From positions 22,768,077 through 22,832,076 of the forward strand of contig CM043946.1 of the NCBI GenBank assembly GCA_014529385.2: a stretch of 64,000 nucleotides of DNA, in the 5' to 3' direction. The number at the start of each line of letters is the position of its first letter. The first letter of the stretch is position 1. Position numbers and translations under genes: made by a program. Positions 1-11,044 of this stretch are shown here, in pieces. The notes below the pieces were generated by a model. It saw only the letters and a list, made by a program, of their open reading frames with translations. It ran no database searches and was not told the origin of the DNA. The stretch comes from Adiantum capillus-veneris. Its lineage: Eukaryota; Streptophyta; Polypodiopsida; Polypodiales; Pteridaceae.

Positions 1-1970
1 CTCTTTGACATTATGTTTATGTCTGAACCATGGTCAATCAAGGCAACAAATGTCTCTTCAAGATCACCTACCTTGACCAAAGTTTCTGTAGTAGCCCTTG
101 CCCAGTGACTTCGTGAATAGTAGCTCCTAGGAATATCTTCAACTTCTTCATCATCATTTGAGAAATACACTTGCTTCACTCTCCCACTAGATTGGTAGCA
201 TCCTACCACAGCTCCATCATTCTCCTTATTTTGTAGTTGCATCTCTTGTGTCTTTGAGGTTTCCCCTTCAACCTGTGGACGAGAAACTTCAGCAAGGGTT
301 TGCCTCTTCCTCTTGATGATGTCAATGATCTCCTCATGGAATTCACGCTTTGCAATGCCAAGAACTTCTCCCAGAGTAAAATCAATCTTGCTATTCAAGA
401 TCCTTTCCTCCAAGACTTTCTTTAAATCTGTAGCAACCTCAATATCAGATTGTAGTTTATAAGTTGGGCCTTTTGTCTTACCTTTCGTTGGCTCTTTCTT
501 CTTTCCTGTTGTAGACTCCTCCATGAGTACTTCAGGTGGAGATGCCCCTTGTGTTGAGGGTTTTTGAGAAGGCATTGAGTCGCTTCTTCCCCCACTTCTA
601 GAAGATCTTTTTGATGGTCCTTCATCAGCATTCTCACGTTTGCGCTTCTCTTCTACAATTGCCTCATTTTGTTGGCATTTTGTAATGTAGGCATGCACTG
701 ACAATGAGTCCACTGGATCATTCCATCCTGTTTCTAGACGTATGCAATCACCTGCTTCATGTAGAATCTCTTTTGTAAGCTTTCCCTTTTTAGCTAATTG
801 CATGACATTTGGCCAAATTTGACCATGATGGTCACTCACCTCTTCATCACAAAAATGTTCAATTTTTACTCCATAAGTAGCTGCCTCAATTGAAGAGGTG
901 GCATGCTTAGTTGCCATATCTTCAACTAAGGTTTGCATTCCCCCCTTCCCAAAGTTAGTTCTCAAGGGTAGACCTGTCTCTCTTAAGTGGATTTTACCAT
1001 CCTTAAAAAAGACAACATCTTTTAACAAAGCATCACTAAAATCATCACAATCTCTTCTTACATGGTCTGTACTATCACACCAAATACATCTATTAACAAA
1101 CCCTTCTTTGGGCTGTTGTCTTTGCCTAGGAAGTGGCCCTGATGGTTGGCCTTTTTCTTCAAGCTTTGCAAGCTTCACCTTCAAGTCACGCATTCCCTTC
1201 ACAAGCTCATCTAGCATGGACTCATCAAACTTAGGAGCGATAAAAGTAGGCTTTACCATTTTGTCAGAAGTTGAGGTGGAAGGACTTGTAGTGTTTACTA
1301 CCATCTTGTCCCTTCTTCTTTGCCGTTTGGCAAGTAGTGAGACATCACCTTCAACCTCATTCCAGTCGGTCTTTAGTCCTTGCTCAGCATCTTTATCTTC
1401 AAGAAGAAGCTCCAATTTTTCTTGAAACTCTTTACCTGCAGCTTGTAATAAAAGATCTGTCTTCTCTGCATCTAGTGTGGCCCTTTCTATCCTGGTGAGT
1501 TGTGCATAGCGCCACTCAAATTCCCTAAGTAGCTCTGTTATTGATAGTCCTTGCTTTGGCTTGACTACCCATTCTAAGAATGTCCTTTTGGTCACTCTCT
1601 CAGAGTCCTCCATGAAATATTCCTCCTTTAAAGCTACTTTAAATTCTTCCCAATTTCTCCCATGCCCATCTTTAATTGCCCTAACATGCTCCCTAATTTC
1701 TGGAGCAACAACTAGCTCAAAGCTTTGAATCATCTCACCGTCTGACACGCGATGCAGCTCCATCTCCTTCACATACTTGCGTAAGTACTTGGTTACATCT
1801 TTGCCATTGAATTGATCCATTCTATTGACGACCGCTTGTATGGCCTTCATTGCTAAAATCTCCCTTCTTTCAGTGGCATGTTGTTGTTGCATGAACATTG
1901 CAAATGCTTGAAACATTTGCATTGTTGTTGGGTCAAAATGCATTCCTTGTTGCTCAACATGATCACCCAT
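1..1970 (-). CDS. Element H gag-protease polyprotein, 5' part (runs off left edge)
   Basis: A single frame stays open for 656 codons from ATG at 1970 to the left edge with no stop, so it is partial. The first about 250 residues read as a retrotransposon capsid (Gln-rich start, then a helical region ending near LITELL-type capsid motifs). A CCHC zinc knuckle (CIWCDSTDHVRRDC) spans about residues 295-308. Next come a long charged, Lys/Arg/Ser-rich linker and, at residue 646, an aspartic-protease start LIDHGSDINIMS. In most retropepsins that site is D-T/S-G; here it is D-H-G. RT and integrase would lie outside the window. An in-frame ATG at 2006 overlaps the putative primer site, so I prefer 1970. 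Seen: open frame, knuckle and protease motif. Known: this is the Ty3/gypsy gag-protease order. Inferred: the copy may be intact, since no frame damage is visible. Confidence 0.85.
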   Translation of the reverse strand, partial: MGDHVEQQGMHFDPTTMQMFQAFAMFMQQQHATERREILAMKAIQAVVNRMDQFNGKDVTKYLRKYVKEMELHRVSDGEMIQSFELVVAPEIREHVRAIKDGHGRNWEEFKVALKEEYFMEDSERVTKRTFLEWVVKPKQGLSITELLREFEWRYAQLTRIERATLDAEKTDLLLQAAGKEFQEKLELLLEDKDAEQGLKTDWNEVEGDVSLLAKRQRRRDKMVVNTTSPSTSTSDKMVKPTFIAPKFDESMLDELVKGMRDLKVKLAKLEEKGQPSGPLPRQRQQPKEGFVNRCIWCDSTDHVRRDCDDFSDALLKDVVFFKDGKIHLRETGLPLRTNFGKGGMQTLVEDMATKHATSSIEAATYGVKIEHFCDEEVSDHHGQIWPNVMQLAKKGKLTKEILHEAGDCIRLETGWNDPVDSLSVHAYITKCQQNEAIVEEKRKRENADEGPSKRSSRSGGRSDSMPSQKPSTQGASPPEVLMEESTTGKKKEPTKGKTKGPTYKLQSDIEVATDLKKVLEERILNSKIDFTLGEVLGIAKREFHEEIIDIIKRKRQTLAEVSRPQVEGETSKTQEMQLQNKENDGAVVGCYQSSGRVKQVYFSNDDEEVEDIPRSYYSRSHWARATTETLVKVGDLEETFVALIDHGSDINIMSK

Positions 1971-2000
1971 GCTTACCCACAAACTCTCACCCTGGCAGTT

Positions 2001-2017
2001 TCGCATCGGGTTCACCA
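2001..2017 (-). other. Putative primer binding site of element H
   Basis: On the minus strand the 17 bases read TGGTGAACCCGATGCGA. They begin with the TGG expected for the complement of a tRNA CCA end and lie 6 nt inside the proposed LTR terminus at 2024. I cannot assign the tRNA without a tRNA set. Confidence 0.5.
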
Positions 2018-2023
2018 AAAATA

Positions 2024-2438
2024 TGTCGAGAAATTTGCGGTCTTATGCTAGCGTTACCTACCAAATCCCATTCACAGGCAAGCACTGAAAAGACTATGTG
2101 AAACCCTTGTGAAAAGTAAAGAGGGTACCTCTGACGCAAGGTAGGAGTAGATGAGTCTAGCATACTAGCCATATCTATATACACAGATAGATGATGATTA
2201 GAGTGAGAATATTACAGGTCATGTCAAAAGGTGGTGTCCTTATACACAATGTGTTTTTATGATTTTGTGTCATATATAGAACTTGTCAGTTTCCAGATTA
2301 TTGTTTGGTGGCTCTTGATCTTTTACTTATTTATCTTGTTCTTGTGAGTATAAGGCTTTATATATACATTCCCTGAGATTGGAAGATTGAGAGGTTAGAG
2401 AGGAAGGTTAAGAGGGGAGTGGTGAATGATGAATGTCA
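2024..2438 (-). repeat. Putative 5' LTR of element H
   Basis: Read on the minus strand, this non-coding block begins TGACATTC at 2438 and ends CTCGACA at 2024, giving the usual TG...CA ends, and is followed at once by a primer-site-like sequence and H gag. A TATA-like TATATATAAAG lies at 2366-2356. The partner LTR is outside the window, so the right end is placed only by the TG rule and by where coding-like sequence of neighbour G resumes. Confidence 0.5.
2356..2366 (-). promoter_or_regulatory. TATA-like box in H LTR
   Basis: TATATATAAAG on the minus strand inside the proposed H 5' LTR, about 385 nt upstream of the H gag start. Its placement in a putative LTR supports promoter use; there is no transcript evidence. 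Confidence 0.45.
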
Positions 2439-3517
2439 GAAAACACTCCCCATGTTGCTTGGGTAGATCATACCTTTTGGAATGATATCGTCACCTTTTG
2501 AAACCAATTGTTCCAAGTTGTCATGGGTGAAGACCTTGACCAATAGTTTTTTACCACCCTAGGCATTTTATCTAGTTGTTGCAAGGGTGGCAAGTGTTTG
2601 TATGGATATGTACAATGGTAGGTGGAGGTTCTTTCGAAGCTTCTATTTTTTCATATGAACTACAAGCCTTTCTCGCTTGGGAACCCATACTGGCTCCGGA
2701 TCCGGTGTATACTGTTCTGTGATTTTTTCTTTCCCACGATCTTCCATCAGCTTTGTCGTCATAGTATTTGACTCACATGGGTCAGGTGACAGGTAAGAAC
2801 ACATTTACATTTTGGCACCCATATTTGATCATTTCCTTGATAGTAGCCTTAGGCTTCCAATAGTCTTTTAGGAATCCAATGCCACATTTTCTTACATTTT
2901 TGGGAGTGAGTGGGACATTTCTTACAAGGCTCCTATTTTTTAGCATCAGCCACGATTGTTAGAGAAGCTTTAGGGACCCACTTGTACGTTTTCTTAGTTA
3001 TTTTGTGATGGGTCTTGTGTGTCTCAAGCTTTGTTTCAACTGCAAAAGTTGAAGCTCTAGGGAGTTGGGCTATAGGGACATATGGTTCAACCTCCTGGAT
3101 ATAAACCGTTTTGGGTTTTATATCCTTGAGAGGTAATAGCTCAGGGATGATGGCTTGAGTGGCACGGTTAAGAGCTAATTTTTGTGTTGTGACACTCCCA
3201 GTCCCCCAATCAATAGTGCATTTGGTCATTATCATCACATGCATCCTAGGTTTATATTGCCTTCCATAGTTCCAGTAGGCATGACCAAGAAGTATTGAGC
3301 CACAACCCCATTGTCATAACTGACAGAAGTGTGCCAGATTCCAAAAATTTTAGTTTTTTTCTTGTTGACACCCTTGACTTTTATAGTACTCTCAGATAGA
3401 GATGGCTTTCCCAACTGACACCACACTCCATATGACAAACATATTATATTTAGCACCCGTGTCTAGCAAGGCGTTATATAGCACTTTCCCATAGGTGCTA
3501 TTTAGTTCAATAGGGCA
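2439..3517 (-). pseudogene. Element G, region downstream of integrase with protease-like DTGA motif
   Basis: Minus-strand coding-like sequence continues past the G integrase. At 3463-3452 it reads D-T-G-A followed by KYN, preceded by a short hydrophobic stretch (NALL), which is the active-site signature of a retropepsin. Frames 3235-3456 and 2933-3244 follow with shifts between them. They contain an IWHTSVSYDNG-like strand and a Lys-rich tail, and readable fragments persist to about 2440. In Ty3/gypsy elements protease normally precedes RT, so a protease motif after integrase is unexpected. Possible explanations are a fused remnant of another element, a tandem copy, or a lineage-specific 3' ORF. 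I do not recognise the remainder. Confidence 0.45.
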
Positions 3518-4884
3518 TCATAGAGGTGTGTCAGAGTCCAACCAATCATCCTCTGTTTCAACATGGAATGCATGTGTAACTCCAAGATTGGGCTCTTGTT
3601 GGCATCTTATGCGTTGTTGTTGCTCCTTAGCCTCAGCTTGAGCTTGTATCTTCTTCAACTCTGCCTGTGCCTTGGTTGGCTGCCTTTTTTTTATGATGGC
3701 ACATAGCTCCTTTTGGCTTAAAAAATCATAATATCTTTTAAATTTTCTCCCATTAAGGAGTCCAATGGTTTCAACTCCATCAAGAGTCTCCATATGAATG
3801 GTACCTTGTGGGGTGATTTTACATACTCTATATGGTCCTTTTCTCGCATATTTCAACTTTTTCTTCTCGTTTCGCACTCCATACATAAGGACTTTATCAT
3901 CAAAATTGATATCTTTGTTCTTTAGATGACGGTCAAACCATTTCTTCCTCCTATCTTTCTTCACAAGTGGGTTTTGCACAGCCAATTGCCTCTCTTGGTC
4001 TAAATTTTCAAGGATATATAAATGCTCAACTAAACGGTTACCATCCAAACCTTCTTGTGAAGCTACATGCAGACTAGGAATTACAAACTCCCATGGCATA
4101 ACTGCTTCTTCGCCATATACCATTTTGAATGGTGTACAATTACGAGCCACTTTGTAAGAAGTACAATAAACCCATAGAGTTGATGTTAGCTTCAAATCCC
4201 AATCTATGCAATGAGCTTCGACTGTTTTGGTCAAGATAAAAATTAAGGTCTTGTTAGTGCTCTCAGATTGGCCATTTGATTATAAGGCATGGACTTATGG
4301 TGGGCTATCATGATGTTTGTCGTGAGTTTCTTTATCACTCCATTTATAAAATGAGTACCATTGTCACTCACAATCTCAAAGGGACAACCAAATCTTGTAA
4401 TAATGTTCTCAAAGAGAAACTTGGCAGTTGACCTTGCATCACCCTTACATGTCGCCCTGGCTTCCATCTACTTTGTCACATAGTCAATGGCAACGATAAT
4501 ATATAGAGATTGAGTGTTACGCGATGCCGAACTAATTGGGCCTACAAAGTTCAAACCCCATTTTTCAAATGGTTGAGTCACTTTAATAGGATATAAGGGC
4601 ATCTTATCCTTTCATTGTGTGATCTTGTAACATTGGCATTCATCACATTATTTTGCAAAAAGTGATGCATCCTTGAATAAGGTAAGCCACCAATAACCTG
4701 ATTACAACACCTTTCTAGCAGGTAGTTCCCCTGAGAAACGTCCTCCGACTTTACCCATGTGGGCTTCTTGCAATATGTATAAATACTCATCCTCGCGAGC
4801 ACAACGTCTAAAAAATTCATCCTTCCCTAGCTTGTAGAGAGTTCCTACAATGAGATAATAAGGTTTACATTCTTTTAACATTTT
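3518..4884 (-). pseudogene. Element G integrase, degraded
   Basis: Ty3/gypsy integrase on the minus strand, broken by shifts and stops. About 4884-4600 holds a zinc-binding N-terminus (ending CDECQC). Around 4560 is the core start WGLNFVGP, where the first catalytic Asp is Asn. At 4467-4243 is the core piece FEIVSDNGTHF with the second Asp intact, and 4234-3518 (238 codons) holds the end of the core (TPFKMVYGEEAVMP) and a GPYRV-type C-terminal domain. The Glu-bearing NGQxE region is not readable. The C-terminus ends in a Gln/Lys/Ala-rich tail. Inferred: inactive because of the Asp to Asn change and frame breaks. Confidence 0.7.
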
Positions 4885-5480
4885 CTAAGCTATATCCTGA
4901 CAAAGCTCCTTGGGTGGAAAACCATTGACTACAAAGTTCACTATTTTCTCACTCCATTCAAGCATGGTCTCGACTAGGAATAGGGAAATATCAGTAGGGG
5001 CTTCACCATTGGGTATGCAAGACAAATGATGTACCATGACATGTCTTTTACCAGGTCTCACCACAACGGTGAAATCAAACTCAATAAGAATTAACAAACA
5101 TTGTGTAATTTTTCTCGTGGAACAAGGTTTATTTACTAGATACAACAAGGCTTGATGATCAACATAGAAAGCAAACTTGCTGGCAAGAAAGTAGTAGCAA
5201 AAGTTCTTCACTACATAAATCATAGCTAAACCTTCTCGCTTTGTAGTGGTGTAATTTCTCTCAGCATCATTCAATTGACGACTTGCAAAGCTAATGGGGT
5301 AGTCCAATTTATGTTCTCCTGGTTGAGATCTAGAACACACCCAATAGCAAATTTTGATGCATCAATATGCACATGGAAAATTAAATTCCAATCGGGCACT
5401 CATAGAATGGGAGTGCTTGTCAAGGTCTTTTTCAATGAGTCATAAGCTTGGTCACACTAGGGTCTAGTGGAACTCAATAA
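4885..5480 (-). pseudogene. Element G RT C-terminus and RNase H fragment
   Basis: Minus-strand reading gives the gypsy RT thumb and the RNase H start: about 5470-5345 reads a LTSTPIL-like strand then HVHIDASKFAIG, carrying the RNase H first Asp. Then 5340-4885 gives SFASRQLNDAERNYTTTKRE and FYVDHQALLYLVNK. This is the canonical Ty3/gypsy RNase H module. The upstream part of RT is absent because the fragment stops at about 5480, where element F begins. A shift lies near 5340. Together with the integrase on its 3' side it forms the remains of one element, truncated at its 5' end. Confidence 0.7.
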
Positions 5481-5488
5481 GAAGCTTT

Positions 5489-5523
5489 GCTACACACAAG
5501 TTACTAGACCATTAAATGTTACA
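5489..5523 (+). repeat. Remnant of element F 5' LTR (terminal 35 bp)
   Basis: These 35 bases recur at the end of the F 3' LTR (10782-10790 joined to 13430-13455 across a solo LTR) and stop at ...ATGTTACA, followed by a primer site. Bases left of 5489 do not match, so nearly all of the 5' LTR is gone. Confidence 0.7.
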
Positions 5524-5524
5524 T

Positions 5525-5536
5525 TGGTATCAGAGC
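5525..5536 (+). other. Primer binding site of element F (initiator tRNA-Met)
   Basis: TGGTATCAGAGC is the standard plant LTR-retrotransposon primer site complementary to the 3' end of initiator tRNA-Met. It begins one base after the LTR end. It fixes F as a plus-strand element. Confidence 0.9.
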
Positions 5537-5936
5537 TATTGTTTTCTCTTTTCTTGCTCCAGAAGAGAGGTCCTCAAGCTGACTATAAATGGTTGGTATT
5601 ATTAATTGCAATTGAGTGAGTAGAATAGGGATTTTTCAGCCTTGCAGTGCGCCTACTTCGTTCAGATAATGGGGCATCATTGTTGAGAGGTATGGTCTTA
5701 ATAGCGGAGTCCTACGGGGCTTGCCTATGGATTAACCACTATTGAGCTATTAGAAACTTGACAGGAGCCGATATTGTTTTGGTGGTGAAAGACCATTTCT
5801 TCTATTCCTTGCAATTAATGATATTTGAGCCACGGGTACAGGTGCTTGAGTGCTTTTCTAAAGGGTAAGAGGAGTAGCAACTAGGGCTTGAAGTGCCAAA
5901 GTACACTTATAAATTTTACACCTAAAATTTCTTAGA
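5537..5936 (+). other. Element F untranslated leader
   Basis: About 400 bases between the primer site and the gag ATG with no readable coding frame. This is the expected place of an LTR-element 5' leader and packaging signal; no specific structure is evident. Confidence 0.5.
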
Positions 5937-7404
5937 ATGGATGACAATAGTAAAGAGAGTGAAATTAATGTTGATAGCTTTGATTTTGCTAATGAACAAG
6001 CTACTAATGATGTCCCTATGCTTGTTAATTACCTTGTTACCAAGCTTCAACAACACATGGACAATCCATCCCTCCAAGGTGAAGTGCAACGGCAGCTACG
6101 TCCTCATGGGATTCTCCAAACTCCCCACCAAGAAGAGAGAGTACCTAGGAAGATTCCTTGTGAGACTTCCAAAAGAGGCCTCTCTCAGATAAGGGAAGAA
6201 GAAGAGGATCCGTACAAAGGGCTCAAAAATCTACTACTCAACAACACATATCCTTCCCAAAGGAGAACTCAAGTTTCAAAGGTAGAGCCTCCATTGATAG
6301 AAAAAGAAAGAAGTGAGTCTCCTGCCACCTTGGTGGAGATGGCTCCATGAAGACGGCGGGCAAAACACTCTCCAACACCTCCTAAAATGGAGAAGACCAT
6401 CGCACACTTCTCTACACCATAATTCAAAGAGGGATGAGAGAAAGCAAGAGAAGAAAAGGGCAAGAAAGAGGTCACCCTCTTCTCCATCTTCTTCATACTC
6501 TTCCTCTTCTGAAGAAAGTGATGGTGCAAACAGGGAGGAACAAGGGAAGAAAAAGCAAGAAAGAGGTCACCCTCTTCTCCATCCTCCTCATACTCTTCCT
6601 CTTCTAAAGGAAGGGATGGTGCAGCTCTTGAACCAACTAAAAGAAGACGCCATAGAAAATACTATGGCGCCTAGAAGAGGTTGTCCAAGATCAAAAATTT
6701 CAAAGAGGGAGGAAAGAACATCTCTTTCCTTACCTACGATGGCACCTTTGGTGCTATGGCCAAAGTCTTGGCCTTCATCCAACAATTTGATGTGGTGTTT
6801 GGAGATGAGGGCTTCATGGAGTCCTCTAAGCTACACCATGTAGCTATGCATTTTCAAAAGTTTCCCAAGCAATGGTGGTCTAGCCTACAAGCAAACGGTG
6901 AAGCTCCACAAAAATGGAATCTTTAAGAGCTTCCATCATGAAGCAATTTTTGGCTACCGATGCCAAAGACAAAGTACTCACCGAATGGCGAAGCTTGAAG
7001 CTCTCTCCCTACAAATCTATTCACAAATATGTAGACAAGTTTTGGGACTTACGTCTCAAAGACACTGTCTTCAAAAAGATGGATTTTGGAGGGCAAAAAC
7101 ATCAATTTTGTGCGGGTTTAACTAAGGATATGTGGAGTATGTTAACTCCCAAAGGCCACGCACCATATCTGCGGTGATACACCATACCATGGTGGCTTCA
7201 TGAATCAATTTCCAACAAGGGGCTAAGAGAAATTTTAAGCCCACAGAAAACAAGGACCATAGCGAGCCTAAGGGGAAGGACAATGTCTAAAAGTCTCCTA
7301 AAGGCAACGCCAACAACAACAAAGCTAAGGAGAAGGGAGTTTATAAAGGCAAAAATAAACTCTCTCCTGAAGAGCTAGCATGTTATCGTGAAATTTCCTT
7401 TCGC
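5937..7404 (+). pseudogene. Element F gag (chromovirus type), frameshifted and truncated
   Basis: Starts with ATG at 5937 (MDDNSKESEIN...), open to 6350, then continues in other frames: a Ser-rich hinge near 6480-6600, and the capsid in 6681-6926 and 6914-7177. The capsid reads LTYDGTFGAMAKVLAFIQQF, then MHFQKFPKQWW, an IMKQFL strand and KLSPYKSIHKYVDKFW, the usual retrotransposon capsid pattern. A basic linker (KNKLSPEELACYRE) follows. It stops just where the zinc knuckle would begin, because the sequence jumps into the end of RNase H at about 7405. At least two frameshifts make it non-functional. Confidence 0.7.
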
Positions 7405-8940
7405 AATTTCATTTTCATATTGCTCACATTGCTGGCAAGCATAATCAAGTAGCCAATGCACTCTCAAGACAATCGAGAGTGAATGCGGTTTCTATAGCAA
7501 CTCACAATGATCTATCTTCTCTGATAGATGAGTACGCTATTGATCCCGATTTTAGAGATCCTTTGCACTAGGGAAGAAAGAAGAATCATTTACCCTACAA
7601 GATGGTTATCTTCTCTATGGCAATAGACTATGTGCTACTAACTCACTAGGTGAGAAAGTAATGTATGAATATCATGCTCCTCCTTATGCAGGGCATAGAG
7701 GGAATCAGTCTACCCTGAAAGGCATAGAAATATATTTCTATGGACTACCATGAAAGCAAACATACAAGTGTATGTTTTAAAATGTGTGGTATGCCAAAAG
7801 ACAAAGTTTGATAGAGGGAAGCAACCTGGATTGCTTCAACCTTTGCCAATCCCTAATTCACCGTGGGAGACCATATCCATAAATTTTATCTTTGGATTTC
7901 CCAAGTCTTTCCATGGGAATACATGACTATGGATGATAGTAGACAGGTTTAGCAAACAAGCACGTTTCATACCGGTCAAAGACTATCAAAGCCCATCAGA
8001 TGGCAACCCTCTTTATTTCACAAATCTTCAAGTACCATGGCTTGCCAATGTCCATAGTGTCAGATAGAGAACCTAGAATGACCATTAATTTTTGGAAAGG
8101 TCTCTTTGAGAATTTAGGGACAAGTCTAAACTTCTCTTTGGCCTATCACCCGCAAACGGAAGTGAAATAGCTAACCTAACAATTCGTGATCTACTAAAAG
8201 CCTATGTAACGGAAGTAGATCAAAGGTCCCAATGGGAGAAGTAATTGTTGGTGGAGTATGCCTACAATAATGCTGCACATACCTCCACCAAAAAAACACC
8301 TTTTGAGGTAATTGAGGGAAGATCCAAAAGTCCCCTGCTACGTAAGGTACACGGGAAGATCTTCATTGTAGATGAGTATAGTCGATACCTACAAGAATCT
8401 TTCCAAAAGATTAAGGATGCTATCTTTATCTCATAGTAAAGGCAAAAGGCTGTTGCTAATAAGCACAAAAGAGCTCAAGTCTTTAAACAAAATGATTGGG
8501 TCTTGCTTAAATTTCCCAAGGCTCGATTAAGGCACACAACGGGCAAGAATCCTACGGGACACCAAAAGTACTATGCTAAGCTAGCAAAAAGGTACTACGG
8601 TCTCTTCCAAATTCTTAGACCAATCAATGAGATGGCCTATCAACTCAAGTTGTCCAGTTATTGGCTCATACACAATGCTTTCCATGTGAGCCTACTAAAG
8701 CCTTACAAAGGAGAGCCACCTCAAGAACCAACTATTCAAGACCCACCGGAGATCGAGGACCAAGAAGAGGTGTTGTAGCCCAAGTCCATTCTCTGACATG
8801 AAGACAAGGTATTGAGAGGCGATAAGATTATCCGACAGTATCTTATTAAGTTTAAGAACTATCCTTTTGAAGATGTTAGATGGATGCAAGGCATACAATC
8901 AAAGGATAACCTAAACCTTCTCAATGCTTCCCTAGAGTAA
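7405..8940 (+). pseudogene. Element F pol remnant: RNase H tail, integrase, chromodomain
   Basis: Begins at the very end of RNase H (HIAHIAGKHNQVANALSRQ). The integrase zinc finger (CQKTKFDRGKQPG) is near 7790-7830, then a core with WETISIN (catalytic Asp is Asn), VSDREPRMT (Asp present) and YHPQTE. Two frames are open longest: 8245-8436 and 8503-8778. The C-terminus reads LSSYWLIHNAFHVSLLKPY and then, after a stop at 8778, a chromodomain-like ILxHEDKVLRGDKIIRQYLI plus KFKNYPFEDVRW at about 8790-8890. Known: a C-terminal chromodomain defines chromoviruses. Protease, RT and most of RNase H are missing, so F is non-autonomous. Confidence 0.75.
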
Positions 8941-9196
8941 GCAAATGCAAATATGTTTAAATCAACAAAGTTTTTGTCTTCTTATAAGATTATGCTTGTC
9001 ACTCTACTATGGAAGATTGATAGGACTAATGCGTAGACATGCTTGCAGCATCTTAGGCTCTCAAGCGCCAAATGGATTAGTCATCCATTCTTGAACAGTG
9101 TCGAAGGGTAAAATAGGGATCCTCTACTCGCTAGAAAAAGGACTAATGACTAGGCTTTATCATCTCTACCTCATAGTCAAGGACGACTATGATTTC

Positions 9197-9209
9197 AAAA
9201 GAGAGGTAA
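9197..9209 (+). other. Polypurine tract of element F
   Basis: AAAAGAGAGG plus TAA immediately before TGTCATAATA, the first bases of the proposed 3' LTR. Purine tracts here prime plus-strand DNA synthesis in LTR elements. Confidence 0.6.
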
Positions 9210-10790
9210 TGTCATAATAACTAATATCTAATTCTCCTAAATGATTTTCTCATGTTAAATTGAACATTTAATATGGGAAAGTACTAGGGGAGAAAAAGCT
9301 AGAATATTGGTAAGGCTAGTAGACTGGTCAGAGTAGGGATCCAAAGGAGGGAAAATAGGGATCCGAAGGGGGTCCATCTGCAAAAGAGAAATTTACATGA
9401 TTGGTGCTTCAAAGGCCTTAGGGTTTAGCCCATTAAGACTTCCAAAATGCTAAGGTTCCAAAATTCAAAGGTAAAGTCCAAATGGTCAAGCTTAACGGAA
9501 TTGGATGCTTTTGTGAAGACCATAAGTTTCTTCACATATCCCTAGATGGGAGGGGACGAGCCCTAAAGGTAGAGGAAGAGAGAGAAGAGGTGAGAGAACA
9601 CACACACACTCAAGGCTTCCCTTTACACAAAGGGCATAGTGGACACATGTCAGGTTCCTAACCCAATTGCCCCCAAAGTGCATTCAAATCCTATTGGATG
9701 GCCATAGAGGTGGACCAATGAGAATTACTCTAGAGTAAATTTAGTTTAATTCATTTAAAACAACTTGATAAAAGAACCAATAGAAATTAAGCTCTCTAGA
9801 AGACTATTGGACAGTCTATCAAGGGGTTCAATGAGCATTCAGCAGCCCAATGGCTTGCCTGATTCCTATTGGCTAGAAGATTAAGAAGTCCAATGAGAGT
9901 TTAATTGATTTATTTAAATACCTAAAGCTCTCACAAAAAGGGAAAGGGAGACACATGTCACCATGCTAGCAATCATGCTTCTAATTTATGATTGGCTAAG
10001 CTTTACAGGGGCCAATGGGATGCTAGCATGAGCAATTAGCAAGAGGGGTCCACAAAGATGAGAGAGAAGGTTGCTTTTTACTCTATCTCAGTGCACACAC
10101 ACTCACACAAACTCATGTGTGAAGTAAAGAAGACTATCTCCTTCTCAAGCTTTAATGGAAAGCTCATCATCTACTCCAAGCTTGTGAGAAGGGAGGCCTA
10201 CACCAACAACTTTTGGCTCTGTGATGCAAATCCAACCAAGAGCCAAGCTCTAATGCATGCTCATCTCCTCTACCATGCTAATTACTAAGCTATGCTAAGC
10301 TATTAGGAGTGATTATGTGAGGAGAAATACTTCTTTCTCATATGAATACTTCTTCTTCCTCTATATCTACTCTCATACTCCGCTAGCTCTCACCATCTTC
10401 AAAAAGGTGTGTGAGGTCTTGGGTTTGAAACCGTGAGGGAATTGATGTTGTGTTTTTCAAGTGTAAGCTTGGTGCTTGAAGTTTACATCCTCATTGCACC
10501 AGCAACTTATTGGAGGAACACAAAGTATTGTATTGTAAAATGTCTCCCTTGATGGGGGAAACCTATAATACAAAGCCTTTTGGAGGGGGGACCGGCTCCA
10601 TGTACATCTGGTCCTCAACTATTGTCAATCAATAGCTTAATTTCTCTCTCTTTTTGAAGTATTGTTCACGCCTATCTAACGAGATTTTATGCTTTTGTTG
10701 CTCTCTCCAAAAAACCACTCTTGCTATGCTTATTAGGAATCTATTCTTAATGAAATGCTCACTATGTCTATGTTATTTTCCGCTACACAC
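9210..10790 (+). repeat. Element F 3' LTR, first segment (interrupted)
   Basis: Starts TGTCATAATAAC after a purine tract and runs without a credible gene to 10790, where a solo LTR of another family is inserted. The missing 3' end resumes at 13430. Together the two segments form an LTR of about 1.6 kb with TG...CA ends. Short frames inside (such as 10058-10288) show no family resemblance. Confidence 0.7.
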
Positions 10791-10964
10791 TGAGGCGGTC
10801 CGAGGCGGGCAACAAGAAGAGTGGCCTCTAAGCACCCTTCTAGGCTCCTGTGCTGCTCAATTGGGTTGGGGTTGGAAAAAACAACAAACACACACACAAA
10901 CCCGCAACCTAACCCTACACAAATTTGGGGCACCACCTAGTTTTGGATGCGAACTAGGACGCGT

Positions 10965-11044
<80 letters not shown>

